A DNA stretch of 64,000 nt from assembly GCA_033060915.1 (NCBI GenBank), contig CM065378.1, positions 56,186,501 to 56,250,500 of the forward strand. Direction: 5' to 3'. Source of the DNA: Euryodendron excelsum. Its lineage: Eukaryota; Streptophyta; Magnoliopsida; Ericales; Pentaphylacaceae. The notes below the pieces were generated by a model. It saw nothing but the letters and a program-made list of their open reading frames with translations. It was not told where the DNA came from and made no database searches. The position numbers and the translations under genes are program-made. Positions 46,431-56,685 of this stretch are shown here, one piece after another. Within the stretch, counting starts at the first letter, position 1; each line of letters begins with the position of its first letter.

Positions 46431-47720
46431 ATGGTCGAGACTAGGAGTACTGAGGGTACAGCTGGGGCGGAGACTTCTCAGACTCTGACCCAGTTCCAGC
46501 AGCTCCAGCGTGAGCATGCTAGGAGGGAGAGAGAGGGAGAGTATGATAGTACTCATTTCCAGGGGAGAGATCAGGAGCGAGAGTTTGGGCAGGTGTGGAG
46601 CGCGCGTAAGGTAATAGTGGAGAGGCGTTGGACAGTGAGTCAGTTTGATGCTGAGCCATATGGTTGGCTCCAACCTTTGACCGATCGCTAGTGGTTGGGG
46701 TTAGCTTCTTTTAGAGGCCAGTACTCAGCCACCCTCGTGGCAGAGTTCATGGCTAACATTTCATCGGACCCCGTTGGTGGCGACAGACATATTCTTCGCT
46801 CTTAGGTTCGGGGTAGGGATGTTGTTATCACCCCGGATTCCTTTGCTGAGCGGTTTGGTATACCGAGGGTTGCTAACCCTCAGTCCTCTTATGATGGGGA
46901 GCATTCACCTTCTCATGAGGAGATGTGCGCCGATATTTTAGCACCGGGAGAGTCCTGGACCGCTTCCCAGATCAGGATTAGGCAGATTGCCCCCAGATAC
47001 CACCCGTTGTTCCTTTGGACATGCTATTCGATCTTTCCACTGGGGAGGACGGTGGAGTGCAGTAGGATACGAGGGCAGTTGATGTGGGCTATTGGCACGG
47101 GCAGGACTATTGACTTGCCCCACTTCATGTATATGGCATTATGGGCCGCGACTCAGGTTGCTACTCCCCAGTCCAGCATCCCCTTTGGTTGTTTTTTGAC
47201 AGCGAGGATTAAGGCAGCAGGGGTTAGTGTTGCAGATGTTGTGCTGCTCTCTTCTTCGACTGACATAGACTGGAAGATGGAGAAGAGGGCGGCAGGGCAG
47301 TTGACGAAGAAGGGGGGGTCAGCTAATTCAGCTCACTCGTCTTCTCAGTAGTCGCCTTCTCAAACTCAGGAGGAGACCCAGTCAGGGGAGCAGCGGCAGG
47401 ATCAGACAGGGCAGCCAGCGCAGCCCCAGGCTCAAGCTCAGGCTCAGGAGGAGCCAACTCAGGGGACGTTACTTCAGACTTTGGTAGCCATTCAGGAGCA
47501 GCTGACCACTCAGCAGGCAGAGTGCTAGCAGTGGCAGGCCGACATTATGGCTAGATTAGATCTTCAGGACACTACCATTGCTGCACTTCAGGGTCAGCTG
47601 ATTGACATTCAGCAGTAGCAGCAGACCTAGTCCACTCGACTCCAGGAGATTATCCAGCACCTTGGCCGGCCTCCTCCGGATGATGATAGAGACTTCTTTT
47701 TGGATCTTCAGTTAGATTAG
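46431..47720 (+). pseudogene. Env-position ORF of the Athila element (plant retrotransposon ORF of unknown function)
   Basis: A single frame of 429 codons runs from ATG 46431 to TAG 47718, broken by six in-frame stops (46689, 46803, 47349, 47526, 47616, 47628), all TAG. The central part (VRGRDVVITPDSFAERFGIP, then WTASQIRIRQIAPRYHPLFLW, RGQLMWAIGTGRTIDL and AGVSV) resembles the 'putative plant transposon protein' domain found downstream of pol in Athila-type elements. The C-terminal third is Gln/Pro-rich (TQEETQSGEQ, QAQAQAQEEP) and probably forms a coiled coil (LVAIQEQLTTQQ, LQGQLIDIQQ). I see no signal peptide or membrane segment, so 'envelope' describes position, not proven function. It has its own candidate promoter upstream. 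Confidence 0.75.
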
Positions 47721-49322
47721 ATGCATTGTGCACTTCATGGCATTTCATTTCATATGATGTATCTAAATCTTTTTTATTATAGTGGATGTATTTATTTTTA
47801 AGCTGTTTTGTATAGTGATCTTTCCTATTGTGGCATACCCTTTTTGTATACATTTATTGTATTCTTTTGTCTATTCTGAGTATATTTTGGCATTTCAATT
47901 ACAGATATCCTTTTTGATTGATATCCATATCACATATATTGTTCCGACCGAGGTAATAGGTATTGTATGGTATTCGTATCGCTCTTTTCTATAACTTGAC
48001 ACCTTAGCTATGTCCTTAATTGTTGATATAATTTCTTTTTGGATTTTTGTGACGGAGGTGTCAAGGTTGTTTCAAACAAGTACCATACCATGTTTTTTTA
48101 TTAAATTTGAGTTGATGATTAACCCACCTTAGAGATTATGATACATTGCAAGTTTTTGGCATAAAATCATTATAAGAGACAATTCACATTGTTGTGCACT
48201 AACATATTATGTGATGCCTTGTGTTTCATTCTTATGCATGCATGTCCTTATAAGGTGGAGATTTTTACCGTGTAAGCTTTAGAGCCTATTTATCGCCTTT
48301 GAAGAGTGAATCACATTTATTCAAGATTATTTTTGTTGATCCTCATCCATTGAATAGCTTCATTATATTTGATTTTGGTTTACATGTTCGAGTGTTAGAT
48401 AGATTTATTGACCCCTTATACACCTTTGAAGTTTTGATTTGTTGTATTCTTCGGATTCTAAATGCAATTTCATTCCATTGAGCCATTCCATGTGTATTCT
48501 TCTTCTTTTTAATGTTCATATGCATGTGCATAAGTTTAAAAAAGTGTCAATGCCAATAGATGCATTGCTTTTATATTTGTAATGTTGGAAGCGTATGGAG
48601 TTGAAGAGTAAAGAAAAATATATATATATATATATATAAAGAAAGGGATGAAAAGGTGTTCCCAAAAAAAAAAAAAAAATCAAATACAAAAGAAGTGAGG
48701 TGAAGGAAGATTGCAAAAGTGATTCAAAAGATTGGAAATGTGGAAGTGAATATCATTAATCATTATGTGTAATGCGCATGCATATGTTGAAATCTTTTAC
48801 CACTTTCTATCCTCTTACATGGCTCTTCTTTCATTCATCACCCTTATGGCCTTGATATTCGAAGATACATGAATCTTTAATTCAATTGTGTATAAGGCAT
48901 TAATGTTAATTTTCTAGATTATGCTTAAACTGTGAATATTCCTTCATGAAGCTATGCCAAGTCGATACACTTACAATTTATTCATTTTTTGGTTTCGGAA
49001 TTGCTCTACTTACATGGTTTATAAATTTACTTGTTAAAAGAGCTTTCCATTGAGGGACCATGAGTGTTTATGTTTAAAGTTGAGTGTATACCTTGTGAGA
49101 CTTGGATCAAAGTATTGAGGACATAATTGTACGAGTTTTGAATCATTTGGGTCATATGTCATTGGTAGTACGTGTCAATGTGTTTTATTTCTTCCATGCT
49201 TTATGCCTTTGCCTTGCGTTGGTTCACAACCTAGGTGGATGGAGATTTGACTTGAATAAGATTAATACATGTGTATATTTTTGTTTTCATCTCATACTTT
49301 GATAGGGACTATCAAAAGTTTA
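47721..49322 (+). other. Long 3' untranslated region of the Athila element
   Basis: About 1.6 kb of AT-rich sequence with stops in all frames, a (TA)n run at about 48618-48638 and A15 near 48665-48679. No gene. Long 3' spacers are usual in Athila elements. Confidence 0.6.
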
Positions 49323-49334
49323 GTTGGGGGGTGT
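49323..49334 (+). other. Polypurine tract of the Athila element
   Basis: GTTGGGGGGTGT lies immediately before the TG of the 3' LTR. It primes plus-strand synthesis. Confidence 0.7.
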
Positions 49335-50841
49335 TGATTACTCTTAGAAATAGCAATCTTTTGGCTTAAATTGTTAGTTGAATTTAGTGTTAATTTAGTA
49401 TTCTAACTCCTAAAATGCATTAAAACTCTTTTTGTGCACTTCTTGCAGGAATTGGGGCTTAAACTAAGGCAAATGGGCAAATGTGGGGATGACCGATCGA
49501 TCGCCTGATCGATCGCCCGATTGAATGGTCCACGTAACGTTTGATCGGCCGATCGATCGGTGATCTCGTGATCGATCGGTGATCTTCTGTTCGACCTTCT
49601 GCAGTAAACTTCAGAGAGGGCGTTTTTTCGACCGATCGGGCGTTTTTTCGACCGATCGGTCGTTCGATCGATGACGTCGGAATTTCCTCCACAGACTATA
49701 CAGAAGCAAACTTCAGAGGGGTCGATTTTGCGATCGATCGGGCGTTCGATCACCTGAACCGTTCAATCGGGCGATCGATCGGTCGCCTACCGACTGATCG
49801 GTGTGTACAGACTCTGTTTTTCTATAGAGTATAAAAGCTGTATGTTCGAGACCAAAAGAGTTCTAGGTCATTTTCTACAAAAGTTGGACAGAGAAAAAGC
49901 TCCTATCTTGTAAGGTTTTTAGTTAGATTTACTTTTAATGCTTTGTATTTAATGTCATTTATTGCTTTTGGATCATTGTAAATGAATGCTTGATATTTAT
50001 ATAAAGTGAATGATTTTCTACTCTTTTTAGCAATTTTTCATCATTTTTTTGGCACTTTCCCTCATTTTCTTAGCAACCAAACACTAGTTCTTTATAGTTT
50101 AATAGTAGATTTGTCCTCTTTTATGTTATTTGACATGGATTCTAGTAGCTAAATACCCCTTGGATGTGGTTGTGAAGATCCACCAAGGATCTTCAAAGGG
50201 TTGAAAATGGGTTGTATGAATTTTAAAGTCATATCCTCAAAATTATATGGTTTCATTTGACTTAGCATGAGATTCATTAGAAAAACTTAGATTCATAACC
50301 TCTTGGCAATATTTATGCACAAATCAATGTTTGGTATAGGTATTGCACATGTCTAAGGTTTGATTCTAGGATGCCAATCATAGATTCCCTCTTTATGCTC
50401 AATCAAACAAAAACCCACATTTTTATAGTCGACATTTTCCGAATCAAGAATCCAAGGTGAGATTCTTGATTTGAGTTATAAACCTCTCATTGGAAACCCT
50501 TGTTGTGAATTGGTGGATTGAAACAACCATGTCCAAGCCTTTATTCTATATTACATAAAACTAGTTTTCATTGTCTTCATTAGTCATTAAATTATTGCAT
50601 TAAGCATTGAACCACCATCATCTCAAAACCAACATATTTTCGGTATCTTTTATGTTAGGAAAAGACAAGAATTTTTATTTGCAATCCATTAAGATAAGTG
50701 CCCGTGCTAGTTGAGCTTTGTTGCTATATTTACAGAATTTCCTTGGGAGAGAACGACACTAGATCCTCCGGTTTTACTACAAGCGCGACCTCCCTACTCT
50801 TGCGGAGTGGCTCCAGTTGGAGCACATCTGGAGGCGTGTCA
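49335..50841 (+). repeat. 3' LTR of the Athila element
   Basis: 1507 bp, TGATTACTC...GTGTCA. It has the same landmarks as the 5' LTR, including the palindrome cluster (49490-49800) and TATAAAAG at 49830-49837. It differs from the 5' LTR by small indels, mostly inside the palindrome cluster, and scattered substitutions, so the cluster evolves fastest. Confidence 0.92.
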
Positions 50842-50846
50842 ATGAG

Positions 50847-51540
50847 CTTCTAGAAAGGAGTTAATTGAAGAAACAATGAGTCCTCATTCTAGCCCTACTT
50901 TTATAATTAGAAACTGGAGTGAAATCTGTAAAGGAAAAGCTAAAATGGTCATAAATTATAAAAGACTAAATGAGAATTTGGAATTCGATGGATATTTTAT
51001 TCCAAGAAAAGATATTTAGGTTAGCCAAACCAAAGGGTCAAAGACTTTTAGTAAATTCGATTGTAAATCAAGATATTGGCAACTCAAACTTACAGAAGAG
51101 TAAAAACCATTGACTACTTTTAGTACCTCAAGAGGTCATTACCAATGAAAAGTTATGCTTTTTGGATTAAACACAGCTCCACAAAATTTTCGAAGATGGA
51201 TGGATAAAATCTTTAAAGACCTTAAAGATTTTTGTGTTGTATATATTGATGATATTATAGTGTTCTCAAAAACAATGGAAGAACATAAAAAGCATTTGAA
51301 AATTGTATGTGAAAAGTTTCAAAAACATGGAATAATTCTCTCTCCTAAAAAGATAGAAGTAAAGAAAGAAAATATAGAATTTTTGGGACTAGTTTTAAAC
51401 CAATCAGGTATAAAACTACATGACCATATGATTATTAAAGTTAAAGATTTTTTTGAAGAAATCAACGATAAAAAACAAAGACAAAATTTTCTAGGACTTC
51501 TTAATTATGGAAGATCATTTATAAAAACTTTCTCCTAGTT
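50847..51540 (+). pseudogene. Endogenous caulimovirid reverse transcriptase, 3' of the Athila insertion
   Basis: After the target duplication the interrupted reverse transcriptase resumes, with a frame change, at ELIEETMSPHSSPTFI. It continues with KAKMVINYKRLN, YWQLKLTEE, MLFGLNTAPQNFRRWM and the catalytic VYIDDIIVFS (about 51238-51267), then GIILSPKKIEV and FLGLVLNQSGI. YIDD and the LNTAPQNFRRWMD context separate it from the FMDD enzyme of the Athila element. In-frame stops occur near 51017 (TAG), 51102 (TAA), 51147 (TGA) and 51536 (TAG). It is dead. The continuity with 37960 across the ATGAG duplication shows that the Athila element inserted into this gene. Confidence 0.85.
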
Positions 51541-52140
51541 AGAAGCTCCTTTATTCGAAAAATTGAAGAAAGGATTAGAATTTGCTTGGACAATAGCGAT
51601 ACACAATTAGTAAAAATAATAAAAAATAAAGTACTAAAAATACCAAAAGTTTATTTTCCTAAACAAGGAGATAAATTAATTTTGGAGACAGATGCTTTTG
51701 ATGAATGTTGAGGGTGTGTATTAAAAGTAATCCCTACAAAGCATTGGGCAGAGAAAGATCCGCCATTGCACGAAAATGGTATCAGAGTTAGAAAATGCCC
51801 TATTCCTAAAAAAATTCAAAAAGAAGAACTAGTATATGGATATAATTCAGGAAAATTTAAACCCAATGAGCTGAAATATATTATTTTTGAAAAAGAGTTA
51901 TTAGCTATAAAACTAACACTTAAAAGCTTTTATATCTTTTTGGCTCTTGAATACTTTATTGTCAGAACAGATAATCAAGCTGTAAGAGAATTCCTTATAA
52001 CCAAAAGAAATAACATAGAAGGTAGAAGATTAACTTGGTATAATACTATTAGTGAATATTCCTTTGAAGTTGAACATATTAAATGAACTAATAATTTCCT
52101 TGTAGATTTTCTTAACAGGAACCATAAAGAAGACCACTAA
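51541..52140 (+). pseudogene. Endogenous caulimovirid RNase H
   Basis: The frame at 51766-52086 contains KYIIFEKELLAIKLTLKSF (the E of the second catalytic box), FIVRTDNQAVREFL (Asp) and RRLTWYNTISEYSFEVEHIK, followed by NFLVDFLNR (last Asp box). Upstream, the first box is recognisable only in a shifted frame (LETDAFDE-like near 51683). RNase H degrades the RNA strand after reverse transcription. Several frame changes make it non-functional. Confidence 0.8.
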
Positions 52141-52141
52141 C

Positions 52142-52756
52142 TAAGTGGAATTATTTTTGCATATTATGGATAAAGGCCAAAAGCCAGTCCAAGGTGATTG
52201 GGTCACTATTGCTAAAAAAGTAAAAGGACCCAACAAACCTTCTCAACCCCAGAAGGTATATGTAGTATTTAGGGGATTCCAATTAAAAATCTATATTAAC
52301 TGGCCAGATTGCCATGTCCAAATCAATGGGTATTCTGGATAGTGTTTTAGATCATTTGATAATAAGGTAGAAGCTCTACAAGCCTGGCGAGAGCATCAAA
52401 CAGTTCTTGGACTTTCAAAATTAATATCTCAGGCTTCAACTAACAAAGTTAAATCTGAGATTAAAATTTTTTTCAATCTAGGAATGGAAAAAGAAATTTA
52501 TGATGAATTAAATGGTGTTTGGAAAACTTATATTTTGGGAGACCAATATAAAGTTGAGTTTAGACATTATATGAATAAATTAGTAATTAAGATTGCTGAA
52601 CAAACAACAAATCTCAATGTGTTTAAAAATCTAAGTTTTCAAATCATTAAACAAATGAATGGGACTGATGAATTTAGTTTTGAAAAAATAAACAATTTTC
52701 TTCAATTAGCTGATCTTATAGAAAATGAGTTTTCTGATCCAGTATTTGAAAAATAA
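52142..52756 (+). pseudogene. Caulimovirid ORF with viroplasmin/transactivator-like domain
   Basis: It starts directly after the RNase H region. The stretch VYVVFRGFQLKIYINWPD...INGYSG, then after one TAG (52340-52342) FRSFDNKVEALQAWREH, fits the short fold shared by caulimovirid viroplasmin (ORF VI-type) proteins and the RNase H1 N-terminal domain: an aromatic YVVFRG strand, IYxxWPxC and a FxSFxxxxEA helix. In caulimovirids this protein promotes translation of polycistronic RNA and forms inclusion bodies; the role here is inferred from the fold. The same frame continues to a TAA near 52754 through a lysine/glutamate-rich part of unknown role. Confidence 0.65.
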
Positions 52757-53575
52757 AAAGGATTTGCTTGTATGAACAAACAAGAAAAATATTTCCTACT
52801 AAAATCTTCAAAACAGGAATTCAATGGAAAATTGAAGACCAAAAAGAGAAAATCAATCAGATTCTTTCTCGAAATTTTCATAATATTAATTTAACTGATA
52901 ATATTTCAAAGTTAACCTTGCTTATAAATCATGAGTAATGATTTGAAGAAGGCATTGAATGAGGAATGACTAACCAAGGCATATTCCAAATTCTCGCTGC
53001 TGAAGAATGGGTAAAGTTTCCCATGATGATCAAAGCAATGCTCTCATATGTAGTAAAAAGTTACAAATAGAGCAAATACTTTACTTTTTGGATTGCAAAT
53101 TCAATCAGATGGCGTGAAAGAGAAAAAAATTCTTTCAACCATACCAAATTTAGAATCTGAAGGCTACCGAGGATTTCGAGTTCGAAGAAAATTTTATGGA
53201 AGCTCAGTATCTAGTTGATGCTATTATACCTGAAGATTATTGGATTTGAAGTCTGCTAAAACTGTCATAAACAGCAAGACAGATTCAGGGAACTGTAAAT
53301 CCACCGTTCATGGTTGCAGCTGGAAAACACCTTTTTGTAACTAATCATCCCATTACTTATGAAAGATCAACATCTCAACAAAGAGAAGTCAGACAATTTT
53401 TAGCAAAATTAGCTACAAGAAGAGATCTTGATCTGCCTATTGAACTAACAATAGATGCAGACAGCTTGGAGGAGGACCAGATATTAACAAAACAAACGTT
53501 AACATCAACTCTTTCTGAAGATAGCGTCTACTATCACAATCTGGAAAATGCGACAGAAGGTTGAATTGTAGTGGA
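52757..53575 (+). pseudogene. Distal caulimovirid coding remnant
   Basis: AT-rich, A-biased coding-like sequence like the viral segments before it, broken across frames. The longest intact frame (53310-53564) gives TYERSTSQQREVRQFLAKLA and an acidic tail. I recognise no domain. It is probably the C-terminal part of the ORF that holds the viroplasmin-like domain, because base composition is continuous and there is no intervening element. Confidence 0.4.
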
Positions 53576-53727
53576 CCCATAGACAGGAGAAACCAGCTCT
53601 CTGATCTAAGATTTTTTCAGATTCTACTGGACAGATGTCTTTTGATTGATTGTAAAATTATCCAGCACACGCAAAGACACCTGACACAAGTTCGAACGTC
53701 AGTTCTTTAGAAAGAGAGAGACAACAA
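53576..53727 (+). other. Presumed non-coding viral end
   Basis: Short stretch between the last coding remnant and the TA repeat. Includes 'gacacctgacacaagttcgaacg'. No motif named. Confidence 0.3.
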
Positions 53728-53752
53728 AATATATATATATATATATATATAT
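53728..53752. repeat. (TA)12 microsatellite at the caulimovirid border
   Basis: A pure AT run directly downstream of the last viral-like sequence. Confidence 0.9.
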
Positions 53753-54000
53753 TCTTGTCATCATTAAAGCCAAAGTCAAATCATGTGAAGACGTAACAAA
53801 TATAAAGTCTTTCATTTCAAAGTTAGATAAAATTTGTCAGAATTAGATAAGAATCTTATTAAAAAAATAAGATTTCTTGTATGTCAGTTTTTTGTGATTT
53901 GATTTTGGGACAGATGAAATTTTTTTTTTGTATAGGCCCGACCTAAGCCCTGCCCGGCCTACCCAATGTCCACCTCTACTATACAGTAACCGTGTTTATG
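53753..54000. other. Intergenic DNA
   Basis: No gene. 'gcccgacctaagccctgcccggcc' near 53936-53960 is a small remnant of the GC-rich hAT-like family seen at 54167. Confidence 0.35.
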
Positions 54001-54002
54001 TG

Positions 54003-54150
54003 AGAAATTATTCAGTGCTTTCGGAACGCCACATGTCCATTATCTATTAAATGGAATATTTAATCTCACCTAATATGGGGATGCTATCACTATTTGATTG
54101 GTGGAGTAAGGATGGTGTGGTGCTTCAAGACTCACTTAATAATTTTGCTC
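54003..54150. mobile_element. Short MITE remnant, AAATTATTCAGTGCT family
   Basis: The left end AGAAATTATTCAGTGCT is shared with the MITE at 20339. The right part ('gagtaaggatggtgtggtgctt...aataatttt') resembles the segment near 59332-59380. Probably a shortened relative. Confidence 0.4.
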
Positions 54151-54158
54151 TTTATATG

Positions 54159-54935
54159 GCTATGATTAAGAATGTAAATTTGGCCTGAGACCCATGGGGG
54201 GGGCCCAAGCCCGCTAGGCCAAAGCCTGCCCCGACCTCAACCCCAACCTGGGTCTTACCCTTAGTAGCCTGAGCCCAGCTCGCCGACCCGACCAAAAAGC
54301 CCAACTCTAGGCCCATCCAAAAGTCAAGCCAAATTATAAATTTACAAGTAATAGTATATTTTTATATAATTAATAGTTTATATAGATTTACATTAGTCAA
54401 TATTTTATAAGTTTAATTGTTTAATCATTTATATATTTTTGTATATAATCTTATAAGTTTGACTCAATCTTTAACTTAAGTTGAATCATTATTGATTATC
54501 AATTAATAATTAAAAGTGTATTTTTTTATATATTTAATAGTTTATATAAGTTTACATTAATTAATACTTTATAAGTTTAATCATTTATATATTTTTTGTA
54601 TGATTTTTATAAGTTGACTAATTCTCTAATTTAGTTTTAATCATTAATGATTACTATTTATTAATTATTAATTATTAATTTATAAATTAATTGTTAATTA
54701 AAAAAATAATCAAGCTCGCCCAAAGCCCGTCAAGCCCTCCCAAAAGCCCAAGCCCGAGGCTTGAACTTGAAGCCCGAGCCCTGCTTTAGGGCCGTAGACT
54801 GACTTAGACTTAACATTTTCAATTTTAATCCAACCCAAAATTTGACGAGAGCCTGTTGAGCCTGACCCGAATCTAATGAGCCACAACTCAAGTTGGGCTC
54901 GACTGAGCAGCCCAATTGACATGCCTACCTATGAT
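54159..54935. mobile_element. Non-autonomous hAT-like element (54167-54927) with 8-bp target duplication
   Basis: The termini are TAAGAATGTAAATTTGG on the left and, inverted, TAGGCATGTCAATTGGG on the right. They are flanked by GCTATGAT (54159-54166) and CCTATGAT (54928-54935), 7 of 8 identical. The TARGxATGTxAATTxGG end and 8-bp duplication are hAT-like. GC-rich ends ('gcccaagcccg', 'aagcccgagccc') enclose an AT-rich core (54310-54710). Minus-strand frames at 54710-54922 are by-products of the GC-rich arm. No transposase. Confidence 0.7.
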
Positions 54936-56367
54936 GTCCGAGGTAACTCATCATTCCATGCCATGTTCGGACGAAGGGCAAAAGCATCATCCGAGCAATC
55001 ATTTTATATCCGAGTAATCATTGTACTACCTCATCATCTACACACTTCGTTTGTATTCAAGTTTAATTAAAGTTAAAATATTTATAAAATCAAAATTCTT
55101 ACTTTTATTGACCAATAAATGAAATAAAAAATAAAATTTATCTATTAAATTAAAGTGTTATTTTTTTATTATTTTATAATATTGTAGTAATTTCTCTATG
55201 CAGTCATTTTAAAGTTTAATTTGTCAACTAGAGTTCAGTTATATGGATTAATTGATTGGTATATTTATGTGATCATTCGGAATATGGTTTGGGTATGTTC
55301 TTATATTTTTTTCACATGGTTTCTAATGTTATGAATCATTAAAGAACTATACTTCTAGATGCAAATTTTATATAACTAAATTTAAATAGAAATATTTCAT
55401 GTATGTTGTAGATGAAATTCATGTAACCAATTTTTATGCTAGTAATTTGCACCCTGTAATTTGTAATTTGTACCTTTTTCATGAATTAATTTGTAAATTA
55501 ATTTCTAATGTTATGAATGATTATTTGTAAATTACAACGATTTACTCTGTAATTTGTACCCTTCTCATGAATTCGGGGGTGAAGTGATGATTATGCCCAT
55601 CGGTACACCTACTTTTTCGCAGGCTATTGATAATATTAACTCAGTGTACTAATGTGGACGCTTAAATAGAAGAACAAACCATTGCTAATCCCCTTGTCGT
55701 TGACCACGAGTCAACTGACAACCATCCTTTCTTCCATGAAACTGTCAAAAATTATTCTAAACTTGAATTCAGTTCCCATTCATAAAAGGGCACGCATTAA
55801 CCTTAATAAACCAATAATCACTTTAATTTTTTTAAATTATCAAAAAAAATCCATTCTATCGAATAGAGGTAACATGTGTTATAATCTATTAAATAAATTG
55901 TTTGATTTCACTTGAGACTATGAAAAAGTTTAAAATCACAAATAATTGGTAAAATTGTATCTCTTTATGTGCCAATCATATTAACAAATATAATCAACCA
56001 AAAATAAAATTTATAGAACCTGACAATATGAGACCTGATTCTAAAATACATGGTATTACTTTTAATCTGGTGAGGTTGCGAAACGCCAATTTTAAACATC
56101 TAATAGGAGTGGATTGTGGTTAAAAAATCCTAAAATATTTTCTAATAATTGTAAGCTAAGCAATTCATAAAATAATTAGGAAGCGTTTGGATCTCAACTT
56201 ATTTAATAACTTATGACTTATACTTATGACTTTTTTAAATTGTATTTGAGTGATGATAAAAAAATAACTTATATCTAACATAATTTTCTAAAAAATTTAT
56301 TTAAAAAAAACTTTTTAAAATCAAGTTATAGCTTATAAATTAGTCACCCAAATATCATTAACACTTC
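54936..56367. other. Intergenic DNA with one MITE-like segment
   Basis: About 55440-55570 has duplicated 'gtaatttgtaccctt(t)'/'atgaattaatttgtaaatt' phrases. About 56178-56356 has weak inverted ends ('gcgtttggat' and 'acccaaatatc') around AT-rich, self-complementary 'ataacttatgacttat' DNA, so a MITE is possible. No gene. Confidence 0.35.
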
Positions 56368-56679
56368 GGCATGGCATTAATCCGTTACTTTCGGTTTTGT
56401 ATACGCACGCGTGCCACTTGCGCAAAAGGCGATTGGAATGTCTCTCCTTTTTTGTTGGGCTCGACATTAACCCAAAACCATCATTCTATTAGGCGGAAGA
56501 CTACAACCAATTGATGGCACTTTGGCATGGCATTAATCCGTTACTTTCGGTTTTGTATACGCACGCGTGCCACTTGCGCAAAAGGCGATTGGAATGTCTC
56601 TCCTTTTTTGTTGGGCTCGACATTAACCCAAAACCATCATTCTATTAGGCGGAAGACTACAACCAATTGATGGCACTTT
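56368..56679. repeat. Perfect tandem duplication, 2 x 156 bp
   Basis: The block from GGCATGGCATTAATCCG to GATGGCACTT is present twice, head to tail, with no difference I can see (56368-56523 and 56524-56679). It contains TATACGCACGCGTGCC. Identity implies a recent event or ongoing homogenisation, in a region where other duplicates are diverged. Confidence 0.92.
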
Positions 56680-56685
56680 AAAATT

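Larger units (their letters stand above)
37961..50846 (+). mobile_element. Athila-type Ty3/gypsy LTR retrotransposon with ATGAG target duplications
   Basis: The LTRs are 37966-39448 and 49335-50841, both TG...CA. The element is flanked by ATGAG at 37961-37965 and 50842-50846, so it is a single complete insertion of 12,876 bp. The order is 5' LTR, tRNA-Asp primer site, gag, protease, reverse transcriptase, RNase H, integrase, a long spacer, an env-position ORF, G-rich tract, 3' LTR. Size, primer and the extra ORF downstream of pol fit the Athila lineage. In ~200 bp of LTR compared by eye I count about 7 mismatches, so it is clearly younger than the LARD-like element at 4.5 kb. Several frameshifts and stops make it non-autonomous now. 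Confidence 0.92.
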
